Shown: piece by piece, positions 1 to 7,226 of the stretch
Numbering within the stretch: the stretch's first letter is position 1
How the letters are laid out: each line of letters opens with the position of its first letter
From: JAPLKB01 sp964429485
GTDB lineage: Bacteria > Desulfobacterota > Syntrophorhabdia > Syntrophorhabdales > Syntrophorhabdaceae
Reading direction: 5' to 3'
Assembly: GCA_964429485.1 (NCBI GenBank)
Contig: CAYSBW010000051.1
Coordinates: 1-15,024, forward strand
DNA: 15,024 bases
Translations under genes and position numbers: made by a program
Notes under the pieces: model-generated
What the model was told of the DNA's origin: nothing
The model's database searches: none
The model's input: only the letters and a program-made list of their open reading frames with translations

Positions 1-348
1 AATAAGACATATTCCACCTATAAACAAAGACCAGAGCACAACCTGATTACTTCCCATGAAAAGTTGCTTGATAATTTTATAAAAGAGAAGACCCAGAACT
101 GCAGTTGGAAGGAATGCAAGGATTATTCTTTTTAAAGCTTCGAAGTTAACGAGAAGGGTTTTCCAGTAGAGAAAAACAACTGAGAGAATTGCTCCGAACT
201 GAATGACAATTTGAAAAGTCTTGAGAAATTCTGTTTGTGTGAGACCCATTAAATGGGCTGTAAGTATCAGATGGCCTGTTGAAGATATTGGCAGAAATTC
301 TGTAATCCCTTCTACAATACCGAATATAAGAGCTTGAAGTAGATTCAC
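1..348 (-). CDS. uppP: Undecaprenyl-diphosphatase UppP (BacA), N-terminal part
   Basis: Integral membrane enzyme that dephosphorylates undecaprenyl diphosphate so the lipid carrier for peptidoglycan and other cell-wall polymers can be recycled. Only the first 116 codons are here; the family is usually about 260-280 residues, so the rest lies beyond the left edge. The reverse strand reads VNLLQALIFGIVEGITEF followed by LPISSTGHLIL, the family signature: the two glutamates (E13, E17) and H26 fit the E-x3-E and SSTGH elements of the active site. A later stretch, FQIVIQFGAILSVVFLYW, is a typical UppP membrane segment. The second signature (PGxSRS) would be off-window. The start is taken as GTG at 348-346, because an in-frame TAG at 363-361 leaves no earlier ATG, GTG or TTG and the GTG sits where family members begin. 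I see no good ribosome binding site at normal distance. It is divergent from the phosphodiester glycosidase gene. Confidence 0.93.
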   Translation of the reverse strand, partial: MNLLQALIFGIVEGITEFLPISSTGHLILTAHLMGLTQTEFLKTFQIVIQFGAILSVVFLYWKTLLVNFEALKRIILAFLPTAVLGLLFYKIIKQLFMGSNQVVLWSLFIGGICLI

Positions 349-354
349 CGGATT

Positions 355-383
355 ATTGAACTACATCTGTCTTCCCTTGTCAA
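355..383 (-). promoter_or_regulatory. Possible sigma-70-type promoter for uppP
   Basis: On the minus strand a perfect TTGACA (383-378) is followed after 17 bases by TTCAAT (360-355), a 4-of-6 match to the -10 consensus. Transcription would start close to 348, the base where the proposed GTG start codon begins, implying a leaderless or near-leaderless message. This is a hexamer match by eye only; the -10 is weak. Confidence 0.3.
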
Positions 384-439
384 ACAAAGATTTTTAGATA
401 AAAATATTTTCCACAAATTAACCGTCCTCTTTTAAGGCA

Positions 440-467
440 GTTTTATGGTAGATATAGAATGTATAAT
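440..467 (+). promoter_or_regulatory. Possible promoter for the phosphodiester glycosidase gene
   Basis: A perfect TATAAT lies at 462-467 in the divergent intergenic region, with a poor candidate -35 (GTTTTA, 440-445) 16 bases upstream. It is correctly oriented for the gene to the right and would give a leader of about 45 bases to the ATG at 518, or about 140 bases to the preferred TTG at 614. The rest of the divergent region is AT-rich, and I saw no terminator or RNA structure in it. Confidence 0.3.
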
Positions 468-613
468 AAATGTAGAATAATCCCGGATAGGAATAAAGAG
501 AAACTGAATGGCAATTTATGAATACCATCATGACATATATTATGATAAAAGCCAATGTATCACGTTCAGAAGGAGCAGCAGCATATTCAAATTTATGTAA
601 CAGGGAGAACATT

Positions 614-1504
614 TTGGGATTTTCCTCAAGTGTTGTATCAGGAATTTTGCAACAATTATGTAATTGTTTTAAAAAAATACCAGGATGGATAAAAATCCTA
701 TTTTTAACAATTTTTTTATCCGGATTTTTCTCAGGAATAACCAGTGCACAACCAGGCTGGATTAAAATAGATGATGGCCTTCATTACAATGAATTTACTT
801 CACCCCTTAAATCAGATGCGGGCAATTCAAAAATATTTGTCCTCAGAATTAATCCGGAGTTTTTTGATTTTTTCCTGTTTTCTGCTTCTGAACATCCGGA
901 AGGCCAGGTGCTTAGTGTAAGAGAATGGGTTGAAAAATATGGATTGATTGCAGCAATTAATGCAGGTATGTTTCAAAAGGATCTTAAATCCAATGTTGGT
1001 TACATGAAAAACTTTGGTCATTTCAATAATCCGAAAATACACAAGAATTATCACTCTGTTTTTGCTTTCCATCCCCGGAAGACAGAACTCAATAGTGCAG
1101 GAATATTTGACATAGATGTGAATAATATAAAAGAGATAATTGAAGGGTACGATACTGTTATACAGAATCTCAGACTGATCAAACGTCCGGGGTTGAACCA
1201 GTGGTCACGACAGGAAAAAAGATGGAGTGAAGCAGCGCTTGGCCAGGATCATGACGGGAATATCCTTTTCATATTTTCCGAATCACCCTATTCTATGCAT
1301 GATTTAGTCGAGATTTTATTGAAACTGCCTGTAAAAATTGCCTGTGCCCAGCATCTTGACGGTGGTTCGGCAGCAGCATTTTATATGCGTTATAACAAAA
1401 CAGAAATATTCAAGGCAGGCCGTTACAAGACAAATTCTTTAATAAACAGTCCCGAGGCAGGATTGTTGCCGGTTCCAAACATAATCGGGATAAAGAAAAA
1501 ATAG
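614..1504 (+). CDS. Exported phosphodiester glycosidase family (NAGPA/DUF2233-like) protein
   Basis: The family is named after the mammalian enzyme that uncovers mannose-6-phosphate tags; in bacteria its members are mostly exported proteins of unknown substrate. Supporting motifs are AINAGMF in the first half and HLDGGSAAAFYMR near the end, the typical pair around the active site, with a PRKTELN...IEGYDTVIQNLRL linker of the usual kind between them. Numbered from the TTG at 614 (296 residues), K20-K21 precede a hydrophobic run (about 28-43) ending ITSA-QPG, a good Sec signal peptide with cleavage near residue 45. I prefer TTG 614 because AGGGAG at 602-607 sits 6 bases upstream. An in-frame ATG at 518 would add 32 residues but has no good ribosome binding site and makes the signal peptide unusually long. 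The gene stands alone, and the 190 bases downstream (1505-1694) contain no convincing terminator. Function beyond the domain is unknown. Confidence 0.8.
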   Translation: MGFSSSVVSGILQQLCNCFKKIPGWIKILFLTIFLSGFFSGITSAQPGWIKIDDGLHYNEFTSPLKSDAGNSKIFVLRINPEFFDFFLFSASEHPEGQVLSVREWVEKYGLIAAINAGMFQKDLKSNVGYMKNFGHFNNPKIHKNYHSVFAFHPRKTELNSAGIFDIDVNNIKEIIEGYDTVIQNLRLIKRPGLNQWSRQEKRWSEAALGQDHDGNILFIFSESPYSMHDLVEILLKLPVKIACAQHLDGGSAAAFYMRYNKTEIFKAGRYKTNSLINSPEAGLLPVPNIIGIKKK

Positions 1505-1517
1505 ACTGGTCTTCAGC

Positions 1518-1540
1518 AGGTGTTGTTTAGTCTCACACCT
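1518..1540. repeat. Small inverted repeat downstream of the glycosidase gene
   Basis: AGGTGT (1518-1523) and ACACCT (1535-1540) form a perfect 6-bp stem with an 11-base loop, 14 bases after the stop codon. No T-run follows, so it is not a classical intrinsic terminator, though it could stabilise the 3' end. The rest of 1505-1694 shows no gene and no TPP riboswitch elements ahead of thiL. Confidence 0.3.
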
Positions 1541-1651
1541 CTACCATTAGGACTTCAGGTTTCTCTATCCTGCCTTATAACTAAAGTAAATTTTTTCTGA
1601 TGTCAAAGATGTGTTCTTATTTAAATGATTTTGTTATTCTGTCGGCAACAC

Positions 1652-1681
1652 TTGCAAAATAGAGCTGTTAACTGTTATTAT
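1652..1681 (+). promoter_or_regulatory. Possible promoter for thiL and the downstream operon
   Basis: TTGCAA at 1652-1657 and TATTAT at 1676-1681 are separated by 18 bases, each matching the sigma-70 consensus at 5 of 6 (-10) or 4 of 6 (-35) positions. The start of transcription would be about 7 bases before the thiL ATG at 1695, and there is no Shine-Dalgarno sequence before that ATG. This would make thiL nearly leaderless. By-eye match only. Confidence 0.3.
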
Positions 1682-1694
1682 TCCTGTTGATTAT

Positions 1695-2660
1695 ATGGAA
1701 ATAAAAGAAAATGAACTCATAAAGAGATTAAAGAAATTCGGTCGATCTTCTCCGGAGGTGCTGAGGGGGATTGGTGATGACGGTGCAGTTGCAGAATTTG
1801 AAAAGGGTTCCTACGTATTTGTTCAGGATGGTTTTACAGAGCATATACATTTCGATTTTGCCTTAACTGACATCTATTATGTTGGTAAAAAAGCGATATA
1901 TGCAAATGTATCTGATATCCTTTCCATGGGAGCCGAGCCCATGTATTTTATGGTTACAATAGGTATTCCGGCACGTATTAAAAGCAAAGAGGTTGCAAAG
2001 CTGTACAGGGGGATGAATAATGCTGCCGGTGAATTCAGCATTATTCTTCTTGGCGGAGATACAGTAGAAACAAGAAACGATTTTTTTATTGATGTTTCTA
2101 TGGTAGGGAAACTGGTAACCGGCAGATATCTGGGGAGAGAGAATGCAAAAGAAGGTGATCTGATAGGAGTGACAGGTCTTCTTGGTGAAAGTGCTTATGG
2201 ATTAAACCTCCTTCAAAAGGGTCAAAAAGCAAAAAGCTCAAACAGGTTTATGAACAGGTATATGAGCCCTAAACCCCAATATGGGTTGTGGAAGGAATTG
2301 ATAAAAAGTGATATAACTAATGCGATGATGGATATAAGTGATGGATTAATTATTGATCTTGAAAGAATGATGCTGGAAAGCAAAAAATCTGCAAAAATCC
2401 ATTTTGAGAGCATACCAATGCCGGATATTCTGAAAAGAGAAGGTCTTGAAGAGTTTGCTTTGGGAGGGGGCGAAGATTATCAGTTCCTTTTTACCTTTCC
2501 AAGCCGAAAAATCCCGATTGTTGCGGGTCTTGCAAATAAAGGATTTTCTATTACCATAATAGGGGAGATAATGAAAGGAAAGGGAGTGCAAATATTCAGG
2601 AACAACAAAAAAATAAAGACTGATTTTAAAGGATATGAGCATTTTGGAGCAGACCTGTGA
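1695..2660 (+). CDS. thiL: Thiamine-monophosphate kinase ThiL
   Basis: Cytoplasmic kinase of the AIR synthase (PurM)-like fold that makes thiamine diphosphate from thiamine monophosphate and ATP, the last step of thiamine cofactor synthesis. All family signatures are present in order: GIGDDGAV (25-32), DGFTEHIHF (45-53), SDILSMGAEP (73-82), GGDT (120-123), MMDISDGL (211-218) and GGGEDYQFLF (257-266). These carry the acidic residues that hold Mg-ATP and substrate. The 321-residue length is normal. The ATG at 1695 is chosen because the protein begins at the usual place (MEIKENELIKRLKKFG), although no Shine-Dalgarno is visible. It is the first gene of a tightly packed run, and its TGA overlaps the GTG start of the next gene by 4 bases. 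No other thiamine gene and no TPP riboswitch is seen, so the neighbours give no pathway context. Confidence 0.96.
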   Translation: MEIKENELIKRLKKFGRSSPEVLRGIGDDGAVAEFEKGSYVFVQDGFTEHIHFDFALTDIYYVGKKAIYANVSDILSMGAEPMYFMVTIGIPARIKSKEVAKLYRGMNNAAGEFSIILLGGDTVETRNDFFIDVSMVGKLVTGRYLGRENAKEGDLIGVTGLLGESAYGLNLLQKGQKAKSSNRFMNRYMSPKPQYGLWKELIKSDITNAMMDISDGLIIDLERMMLESKKSAKIHFESIPMPDILKREGLEEFALGGGEDYQFLFTFPSRKIPIVAGLANKGFSITIIGEIMKGKGVQIFRNNKKIKTDFKGYEHFGADL

Positions 2661-3631
2661 AAAAAGGAATGTTCATTAGAGATATCAGCAAAAAAGGCGG
2701 TCTTGAGGTCGACGGTCTTTTTATAGTTTCAAAAAAGAACATCTTTACTGACAAAAATAATAAGAAATACATGAGTCTTGAACTTAAAGACAAAACAGGC
2801 AATATTGAGTGCAGAGTCTGGGAGAATGATAATAATAATGTAGCTAATTTTAATAAACTTTTTGAAAAGGATGATCTTGTCAATATTCAGGGAAAGACAA
2901 ATCTATATCAGGGAAAACTCCAGTTAAACATAATTGACATAAATAAACTTGAAGAAGGTGTTTCTATTGAAAATATCGGTTTATTCTTCCCGGAAGCCGA
3001 GCCAGGTGTCGACAATTTAAAAAAAGGTTTTTTTCAGCTTCTCAATGAGATAGAAGAGCCCCATATAGCCGCTGTCTTTACTTCTCTTATTAGAAGAAGG
3101 GATGTTCTGGAAAAATTTTTTTTATTTCCTGCTTCAATAGGTGTACACCATGTTTGTCTTGGAGGGCTTCTTCAGCATTCGCTTTCAATGGCAAACATGG
3201 GAAAACATGTAGCTGACATAACAGGTGCGGATAAGGATATCATTATTGCAGGAAGCCTTCTGCATGATATTGGAAAGGTCGAAGAGCTTTGTGTAAAAGG
3301 CGGTTTTCAATATTCTGACAGGGGAAGACTTATGGGACATATAGCCCTCGGTTCCATAATGTTTCAGGAACTGGTTAAGGAAGTGGAGGGGTTTCCTGAT
3401 TACATATCGGATATATTGGCCCATATCATTATAAGTCATCACGGTATTGAAGAGTGGGGTTCTCCTAAAAAGCCTATGGCATTAGAGGCCCTCATAGTGC
3501 ACTATCTCGATGATCTTGATGCTAAAGTTATGGGCGTAAAGGAACACATGAAAACAAATATGACAGATGATAAATGGACAGAATACCACAGGCTTTACGA
3601 ATCACGATTTTATAAGCTTCCTGAAAGGTAA
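2657..3631 (+). CDS. 3'-5' exoribonuclease YhaM family (OB fold + HD domain)
   Basis: YhaM-type enzymes degrade RNA or single-stranded DNA from the 3' end using an HD metal-dependent phosphohydrolase domain; an N-terminal OB fold binds the nucleic acid. Here the OB domain spans about residues 15-95 (GLFIVSKKN..., LELKDKTGNIECRVW, VNIQGKTNLYQGKLQL). The HD domain spans about 160-290, with H164-H165, H174, the H203-D204 pair in SLLHDIGKVEEL, H228, H261-H262 and the acidic DDLDAK stretch (285-290), so all metal ligands look intact. Length (324) matches the family (about 310-330). The start is the GTG at 2657 inside the end of thiL (GTGA overlap); an ATG four codons later is an alternative. Translational coupling to thiL is likely. 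YhaM is best studied in Gram-positive bacteria, but family members also occur elsewhere. Confidence 0.9.
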   Translation: MKKGMFIRDISKKGGLEVDGLFIVSKKNIFTDKNNKKYMSLELKDKTGNIECRVWENDNNNVANFNKLFEKDDLVNIQGKTNLYQGKLQLNIIDINKLEEGVSIENIGLFFPEAEPGVDNLKKGFFQLLNEIEEPHIAAVFTSLIRRRDVLEKFFLFPASIGVHHVCLGGLLQHSLSMANMGKHVADITGADKDIIIAGSLLHDIGKVEELCVKGGFQYSDRGRLMGHIALGSIMFQELVKEVEGFPDYISDILAHIIISHHGIEEWGSPKKPMALEALIVHYLDDLDAKVMGVKEHMKTNMTDDKWTEYHRLYESRFYKLPER

Positions 3632-3634
3632 TAT

Positions 3635-4381
3635 ATGGAAATAAGAAGAGTTTTTGTGGACAAGCTAAAGATGAAAAATGGCATGGTGCTTCTCACAGGG
3701 CCTATGTACAAATATATTGTCAATGTTCTGAGAAAAACAACCGGTGACAGAATAGATCTTATTGATGGCAAGGGTTATCTTTACAGGTGCACTATTAACA
3801 GCATAAAAAGCAAGGAACTTGATTTGCAGGTAGTGGATGTTGTCCATCACCCTGAGGAAAAACGACCAAGGGTGACACTATGTGTAAGCCCTATAAAAGG
3901 GCCGCGAATGGACTGGCTTGTTGAAAAGGCTACAGAACTTAGAGTGGAAAAGATAGTGCCTACAATTTTTAAAAGAACTTTGATTAAATTTAACGACAGG
4001 GAAAAGGGTAAACTGGAGCGCTGGAAAAGGATTGTCATAGAAGCATCCCGGCAGTCAGGGCGTTTTACTGTTCCGGATGTTGTTGAGCCCATTCCATTGA
4101 GAGGTATTCTTACCTATGCGGAGAGCATTCCAAATCGCTGGGCTTTTTATGAACAGGAAAGAGAAGTTTCATTAAACAGTGTTTTGTCGAATAGAAAGGA
4201 GGGTGGGGAAATATGTCTTGTAATAGGCCCTGAGGGTGGGATAGATGATCTGGAAATTGAGTGGTTGAAGGAGAAAAATTTTACTCTCTGTACACTTGGT
4301 GAAAATATATTCAGAACAGAAACAACACCCCTTGTAATTCTATCAGTCATTCTTCATGAATACTTCAATAAATATAAATAA
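3635..4381 (+). CDS. rsmE: 16S rRNA (uracil1498-N3)-methyltransferase RsmE
   Basis: SPOUT-class enzyme that methylates N3 of U1498 in 16S rRNA, near the decoding centre, using S-adenosylmethionine. The N-terminal PUA-like domain (about 1-70) begins MEIRRVFVD as usual. The catalytic knot domain shows KGPRMDWLVEKATEL (88-102), EASRQSGR (137-144), LVIGPEGG (195-202) and LGENIFRTETTPL (221-233), the SAM-binding knot signature. The 248-residue length is normal. A minor oddity is R103, where many family members have glycine after the ATEL motif. It starts 3 bases after the exonuclease gene stop, with GAAAGG as ribosome binding site inside the preceding gene. Third gene of the thiL operon. Confidence 0.96.
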   Translation: MEIRRVFVDKLKMKNGMVLLTGPMYKYIVNVLRKTTGDRIDLIDGKGYLYRCTINSIKSKELDLQVVDVVHHPEEKRPRVTLCVSPIKGPRMDWLVEKATELRVEKIVPTIFKRTLIKFNDREKGKLERWKRIVIEASRQSGRFTVPDVVEPIPLRGILTYAESIPNRWAFYEQEREVSLNSVLSNRKEGGEICLVIGPEGGIDDLEIEWLKEKNFTLCTLGENIFRTETTPLVILSVILHEYFNKYK

Positions 4382-4392
4382 TCGGAGGAATA

Positions 4393-5040
4393 ATGAATAA
4401 CAGTGGTAAGACAGGATGCGGCTGTTTTATATTTATCCTCATTGTTTTTATGATCATTGCAGGAATCGTTGCTCATCCCTTTTCATTAAAAACTATAGGC
4501 AGCCAGTTTGTATATGAAGATAAAATATTCCCATCGGATGCAATATTTGTCCCGAGGTTTTTTGAAGATAAAAGCGGGGAGCTATACATAGAAGCCTTCA
4601 GAGAATACTGGGCTGGAAATGGTAAATCCATATGGATTGAAGATGACCAGATGCTTGGTATCAGTATTCTCGATATTGTTTCCAGAACAGCACGCACCAG
4701 GGGTATAAATGAAGGAATACTAAAGAAGATAAATGTTGATGGCGAGGATAGAATTAGAGTCGGTAAAATAAAGGAAACTTTTTCAGGAACAGGAATGAAA
4801 AAAGTTATAATTCTTGTGCCTGAATATGCTTCAAGGAGATTCCACCTTATTTATGGTTCTTCTAAAGAGAATTCACAGGTATCATATCTTATCAAACCTG
4901 TCAATATGTCCTATTTCAAAAAGGATAAATGGTGGAAAGACTCTACATCAAGGGATCTACTTTTAAAGGAAATATCATGTTTGGTTTTATATTATTTTGA
5001 GAGGTTCAAATATGGCGAAAAAGAAGATAAAGATAAATAA
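4393..5040 (+). CDS. Membrane-anchored DUF218 (YdcF/ElyC/SanA)-like protein
   Basis: The protein of 215 residues has one N-terminal membrane segment (about 9-28, CGCFIFILIVFMIIAGIV) and a soluble domain, probably periplasmic. The soluble part resembles the DUF218 fold: FPSDAIFVPRFF near residue 48 matches the opening strand (usually ADAIVVLGG), GMKKVIILVPEYASRRFHLIY corresponds to the strand and helix normally reading VTSxxHxxRA, and DKWWKDSTSRDLLLKEI near the end matches the usual C-terminal WW/E-K helix. The glycine-rich loop and the NTxEN motif of typical members are not recognisable, so this is a divergent or possibly inactive member. DUF218 proteins have been tied to envelope carrier-lipid metabolism and stress, but the activity is unsettled. 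A strong GGAGG lies 5 bases before the ATG. Its last 29 bases overlap the ferredoxin gene. Confidence 0.62.
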   Translation: MNNSGKTGCGCFIFILIVFMIIAGIVAHPFSLKTIGSQFVYEDKIFPSDAIFVPRFFEDKSGELYIEAFREYWAGNGKSIWIEDDQMLGISILDIVSRTARTRGINEGILKKINVDGEDRIRVGKIKETFSGTGMKKVIILVPEYASRRFHLIYGSSKENSQVSYLIKPVNMSYFKKDKWWKDSTSRDLLLKEISCLVLYYFERFKYGEKEDKDK

Positions 5041-5257
5041 CGAAAAATGTTCAGGCTGTATGTCATGTGTGCTTGCCTGTTCTTTGTTTAATTTTAATGT
5101 TATCAATCCTGAAAAATCGTATATAACTCTGGATAAGGACCATGAAAGGCAGACCTTTACAATATTTATTGCCGAAGGATGCAAATCCTGCGGAGAATGC
5201 ATAACAGCCTGTGAATACAAAGCTCTAAGGTGGGAAGATGAGAATCCTTGTAATTGA
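5012..5257 (+). CDS. 2[4Fe-4S] ferredoxin-type protein, likely AOR electron partner
   Basis: A small (81 residues) cytoplasmic iron-sulfur protein with two complete cluster motifs of the C-x2-C-x2-C-x3-C type: C13, C16, C19, C23 and C57, C60, C63, C67. The proline that usually follows the fourth cysteine is replaced by Ser and Glu, and an extra cysteine (C80) sits at the C-terminus. The longer spacing between motifs is like that of subunits that serve oxidoreductases rather than of classical clostridial ferredoxins. The start is the ATG at 5012, with GAGAGG (4999-5004) 7 bases upstream; an in-frame TTG at 4997 would add five residues and is less likely. It overlaps the gene before it by 29 bases and the AOR gene after it by 20, so its translation is coupled to both. 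Being the electron acceptor for the oxidoreductase is inferred from this. Confidence 0.9.
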   Translation: MAKKKIKINNEKCSGCMSCVLACSLFNFNVINPEKSYITLDKDHERQTFTIFIAEGCKSCGECITACEYKALRWEDENPCN

Positions 5258-7142
5258 TCTTGAAAAAAAAGAACATGAATATCTGGAGGATGAGAGCTTA
5301 AGAGCTCGTTATATAGGAGGAGTAGGGGTTAATACTGCCCTTTTGTACAAGCACATTGATAGAACTATTGAGCCCTTTGACGGGAAGAACAGTCTTTTTT
5401 TTACAACTGGCGCTTTAACGGGAACAAATATACCTACATCTTCACGTTGTGAAGCAACTGCGCTTTCGCCGACAGGTTATTTTGGCACTGCAAATTCCGG
5501 AGGGAAAACAGGTCTTGCAATAAAACTCTGTAACATAGATTCTGTCTGGATAAAGGGCAAATCATCAAGCCCTGTTTATGTATTGATTGACGAAAAGGGT
5601 GTTTTTTTAAAAGACGCAGGAGAGCTATGGGGGCAGGATACCTTTGAAACTGTAAATACCTTAAAAAGAATTGAAGGAAAAGACACAGAGGTGCTAAGTA
5701 TCGGACAGGCAGGTGAAGCTTGTGTCCAATTTGCATCTATCCAGGGGGATTATCATCATTCTTTCGGTCGTACAGGTCTGGGCGCTATTATGGGCAGCAA
5801 AAAGCTCAAGGCCCTTTGTTTTGTGGGAAAAGGTGAAATACAGATAAGAGATAAAAAACTTCTGCGTGCAGTCACTAAAAAAATAAAAGAGAAGATATTA
5901 TCGTCAGATTCATTTGGTTACACAAGACGTTATGGCTCCATGGTGGTTTCCGATGTATATAACAAATTAGGCATCTTGCCTGGAAGGAATTTCAGGCAAG
6001 GTTCTTTTGATAACTGGGGATCAACGCGTGGCAGAAGATTTTTTGAAGAAAAGTACAGAGAACGTTCACTAGCATGCGTTTCATGCCCTATAGGTTGTTT
6101 GCACTGGTCAAAGGTCAAAGAAGGGAAGTATGCTGGATATGAGACATGTGGCCTTGAAGTGACCTTTGTTCTTGAATTCGGTGCAAAACTTGACCTTGAA
6201 AATATACCTGAAATATTCCAGTGTGTGGAATTATGTAACAGGCTTGGCATGGACGTTATATCTGCGAGTGCAACGGTTGCCTATATTATAGAACTTTTTG
6301 AGAAGGGTTTTCTGAAAGAATCCGATATCGGTTTCAGTCCTGCTTTTGGAGATTTCAACAGTATTTATAAATTGATTTCCATGATAGGAATGAGAAAAGG
6401 CATAGGCGAATTATTCAGTCATGGCATAGCGCAGGCGCTGGAGAGTTTTAAAGGTTCAGATTCTTTTGCCTGCAAAATAAAAGGACTTGAAATGCCGATA
6501 CGTGATCCGAGGGGCAGGTTTGATACGTGGATGCTTGGAGTGTTAATAAATACGAGAGGAGGCGATCATCTTCGGATAAGGACCCCTGTTGACGATCTGA
6601 AGGATTTTGACAGGAACTATGAATATGAACCTCTTGCCCTGACACCTGAGGAACTTGAGCGTGTTGACATGCCTCAGGCCTACAAAGACAGTATTCTCGG
6701 AAATCCTCCCTCAAAAGTAGCTATTCCTGATATGGCCAAATATGCCGAAGAGTATATGACGCTTCTTAATTCCTTCGGTCTGTGTATAAGGCCGCCTGTT
6801 CTCCGGACAATAGGTCCGTCTATTATGAGTGAAGCTTTTCAGGCGGTCTATGGATATGAAATGGATGAAAACGAACTCCTCCTGTCTGCGGAAAGGATTG
6901 TTAATATGGCACATATCTTCAATCTTGAAAGGGGTCTCACATTTCAGGAATATTGTTACCCTGATAGATTTTATGAGGAAACAGAGGATTATATTAAAGG
7001 AAAGCGACTTCCCCTTGACCGGAATAAGGTAGAAGATATGCTTAAATCATATTTTGCGCTTCGCGGGTGGGATGAAACAGGTCATGTCCGCGAAGATACT
7101 ATAAAAAGGCTTGGAATGGAGAGCTGTAATAAAAAAATTTAA
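5238..7142 (+). CDS. Aldehyde ferredoxin oxidoreductase (AOR) family tungstoenzyme
   Basis: AOR enzymes oxidise aldehydes to acids (or the reverse) using a tungsten bis-pterin centre and one [4Fe-4S] cluster, passing electrons to ferredoxin. The 634 residues match the family (about 600-630). The N-terminal domain holds the pterin-binding stretches TGALTGTNIPTSSR (57-70), SPTGYFGTANSGGKTG (77-92) and GRTGLGAIMGSKKLKA (177-192). Cluster ligands are C280, C283, C287 (CVSCPIGC) and C515 (FGLC). MPIRDPRGRFDTWMLG (419-434) and GGDHLR (441-446, H444 near the metal) are also conserved. The element that usually reads GPEYET reads GLEVTF here (305-310). The start is ATG 5238 with GGTGGGA just upstream, overlapping the ferredoxin gene by 20 bases. 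The substrate cannot be told from sequence; tungsten rather than molybdenum is inferred from the family. No pterin or tungstate-uptake gene is nearby. Confidence 0.93.
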   Translation: MRILVIDLEKKEHEYLEDESLRARYIGGVGVNTALLYKHIDRTIEPFDGKNSLFFTTGALTGTNIPTSSRCEATALSPTGYFGTANSGGKTGLAIKLCNIDSVWIKGKSSSPVYVLIDEKGVFLKDAGELWGQDTFETVNTLKRIEGKDTEVLSIGQAGEACVQFASIQGDYHHSFGRTGLGAIMGSKKLKALCFVGKGEIQIRDKKLLRAVTKKIKEKILSSDSFGYTRRYGSMVVSDVYNKLGILPGRNFRQGSFDNWGSTRGRRFFEEKYRERSLACVSCPIGCLHWSKVKEGKYAGYETCGLEVTFVLEFGAKLDLENIPEIFQCVELCNRLGMDVISASATVAYIIELFEKGFLKESDIGFSPAFGDFNSIYKLISMIGMRKGIGELFSHGIAQALESFKGSDSFACKIKGLEMPIRDPRGRFDTWMLGVLINTRGGDHLRIRTPVDDLKDFDRNYEYEPLALTPEELERVDMPQAYKDSILGNPPSKVAIPDMAKYAEEYMTLLNSFGLCIRPPVLRTIGPSIMSEAFQAVYGYEMDENELLLSAERIVNMAHIFNLERGLTFQEYCYPDRFYEETEDYIKGKRLPLDRNKVEDMLKSYFALRGWDETGHVREDTIKRLGMESCNKKI

Positions 7143-7183
7143 AGCAATAAGCAATGAATCAGACTAAGGGCTGAAGAAAAAAT

Positions 7184-7226
7184 TATCAGCTATCAGCTAT
7201 GGAGTGTAAGGGGGCGGGGAAGCCCT
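7184..7226. repeat. Short tandem repeat and GC-rich hairpin before dprA
   Basis: TATCAGC occurs twice head to tail (7184-7197) followed by a partial TAT. It is followed by a G-rich run in which GGGC (7212-7215) can pair with GCCC (7222-7225) around a 6-base loop. This lies 10 bases before the dprA ATG, where the ribosome binding site would be. The 92-base gap holds no recognisable gene. Possibly a degenerate scattered repeat; function unknown. Confidence 0.4.

Noticed and set aside
418..612. A 64-codon reverse-strand frame in the uppP/glycosidase intergenic region
   Set aside because: Tyr- and Phe-rich with no domain, no ribosome binding site, and opposite to the likely N-terminal region of a signal-peptide gene; typical of AT-rich chance frames.
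1505..1694. TPP riboswitch before thiL
   Set aside because: No CUGAGA thi-box or other conserved TPP aptamer elements could be found in the 190 bases.
3113..3128. Poly-T run in the YhaM-like gene as an intrinsic terminator
   Set aside because: It lies inside a conserved coding region with no GC-rich stem before it; reading continues into the HD domain.
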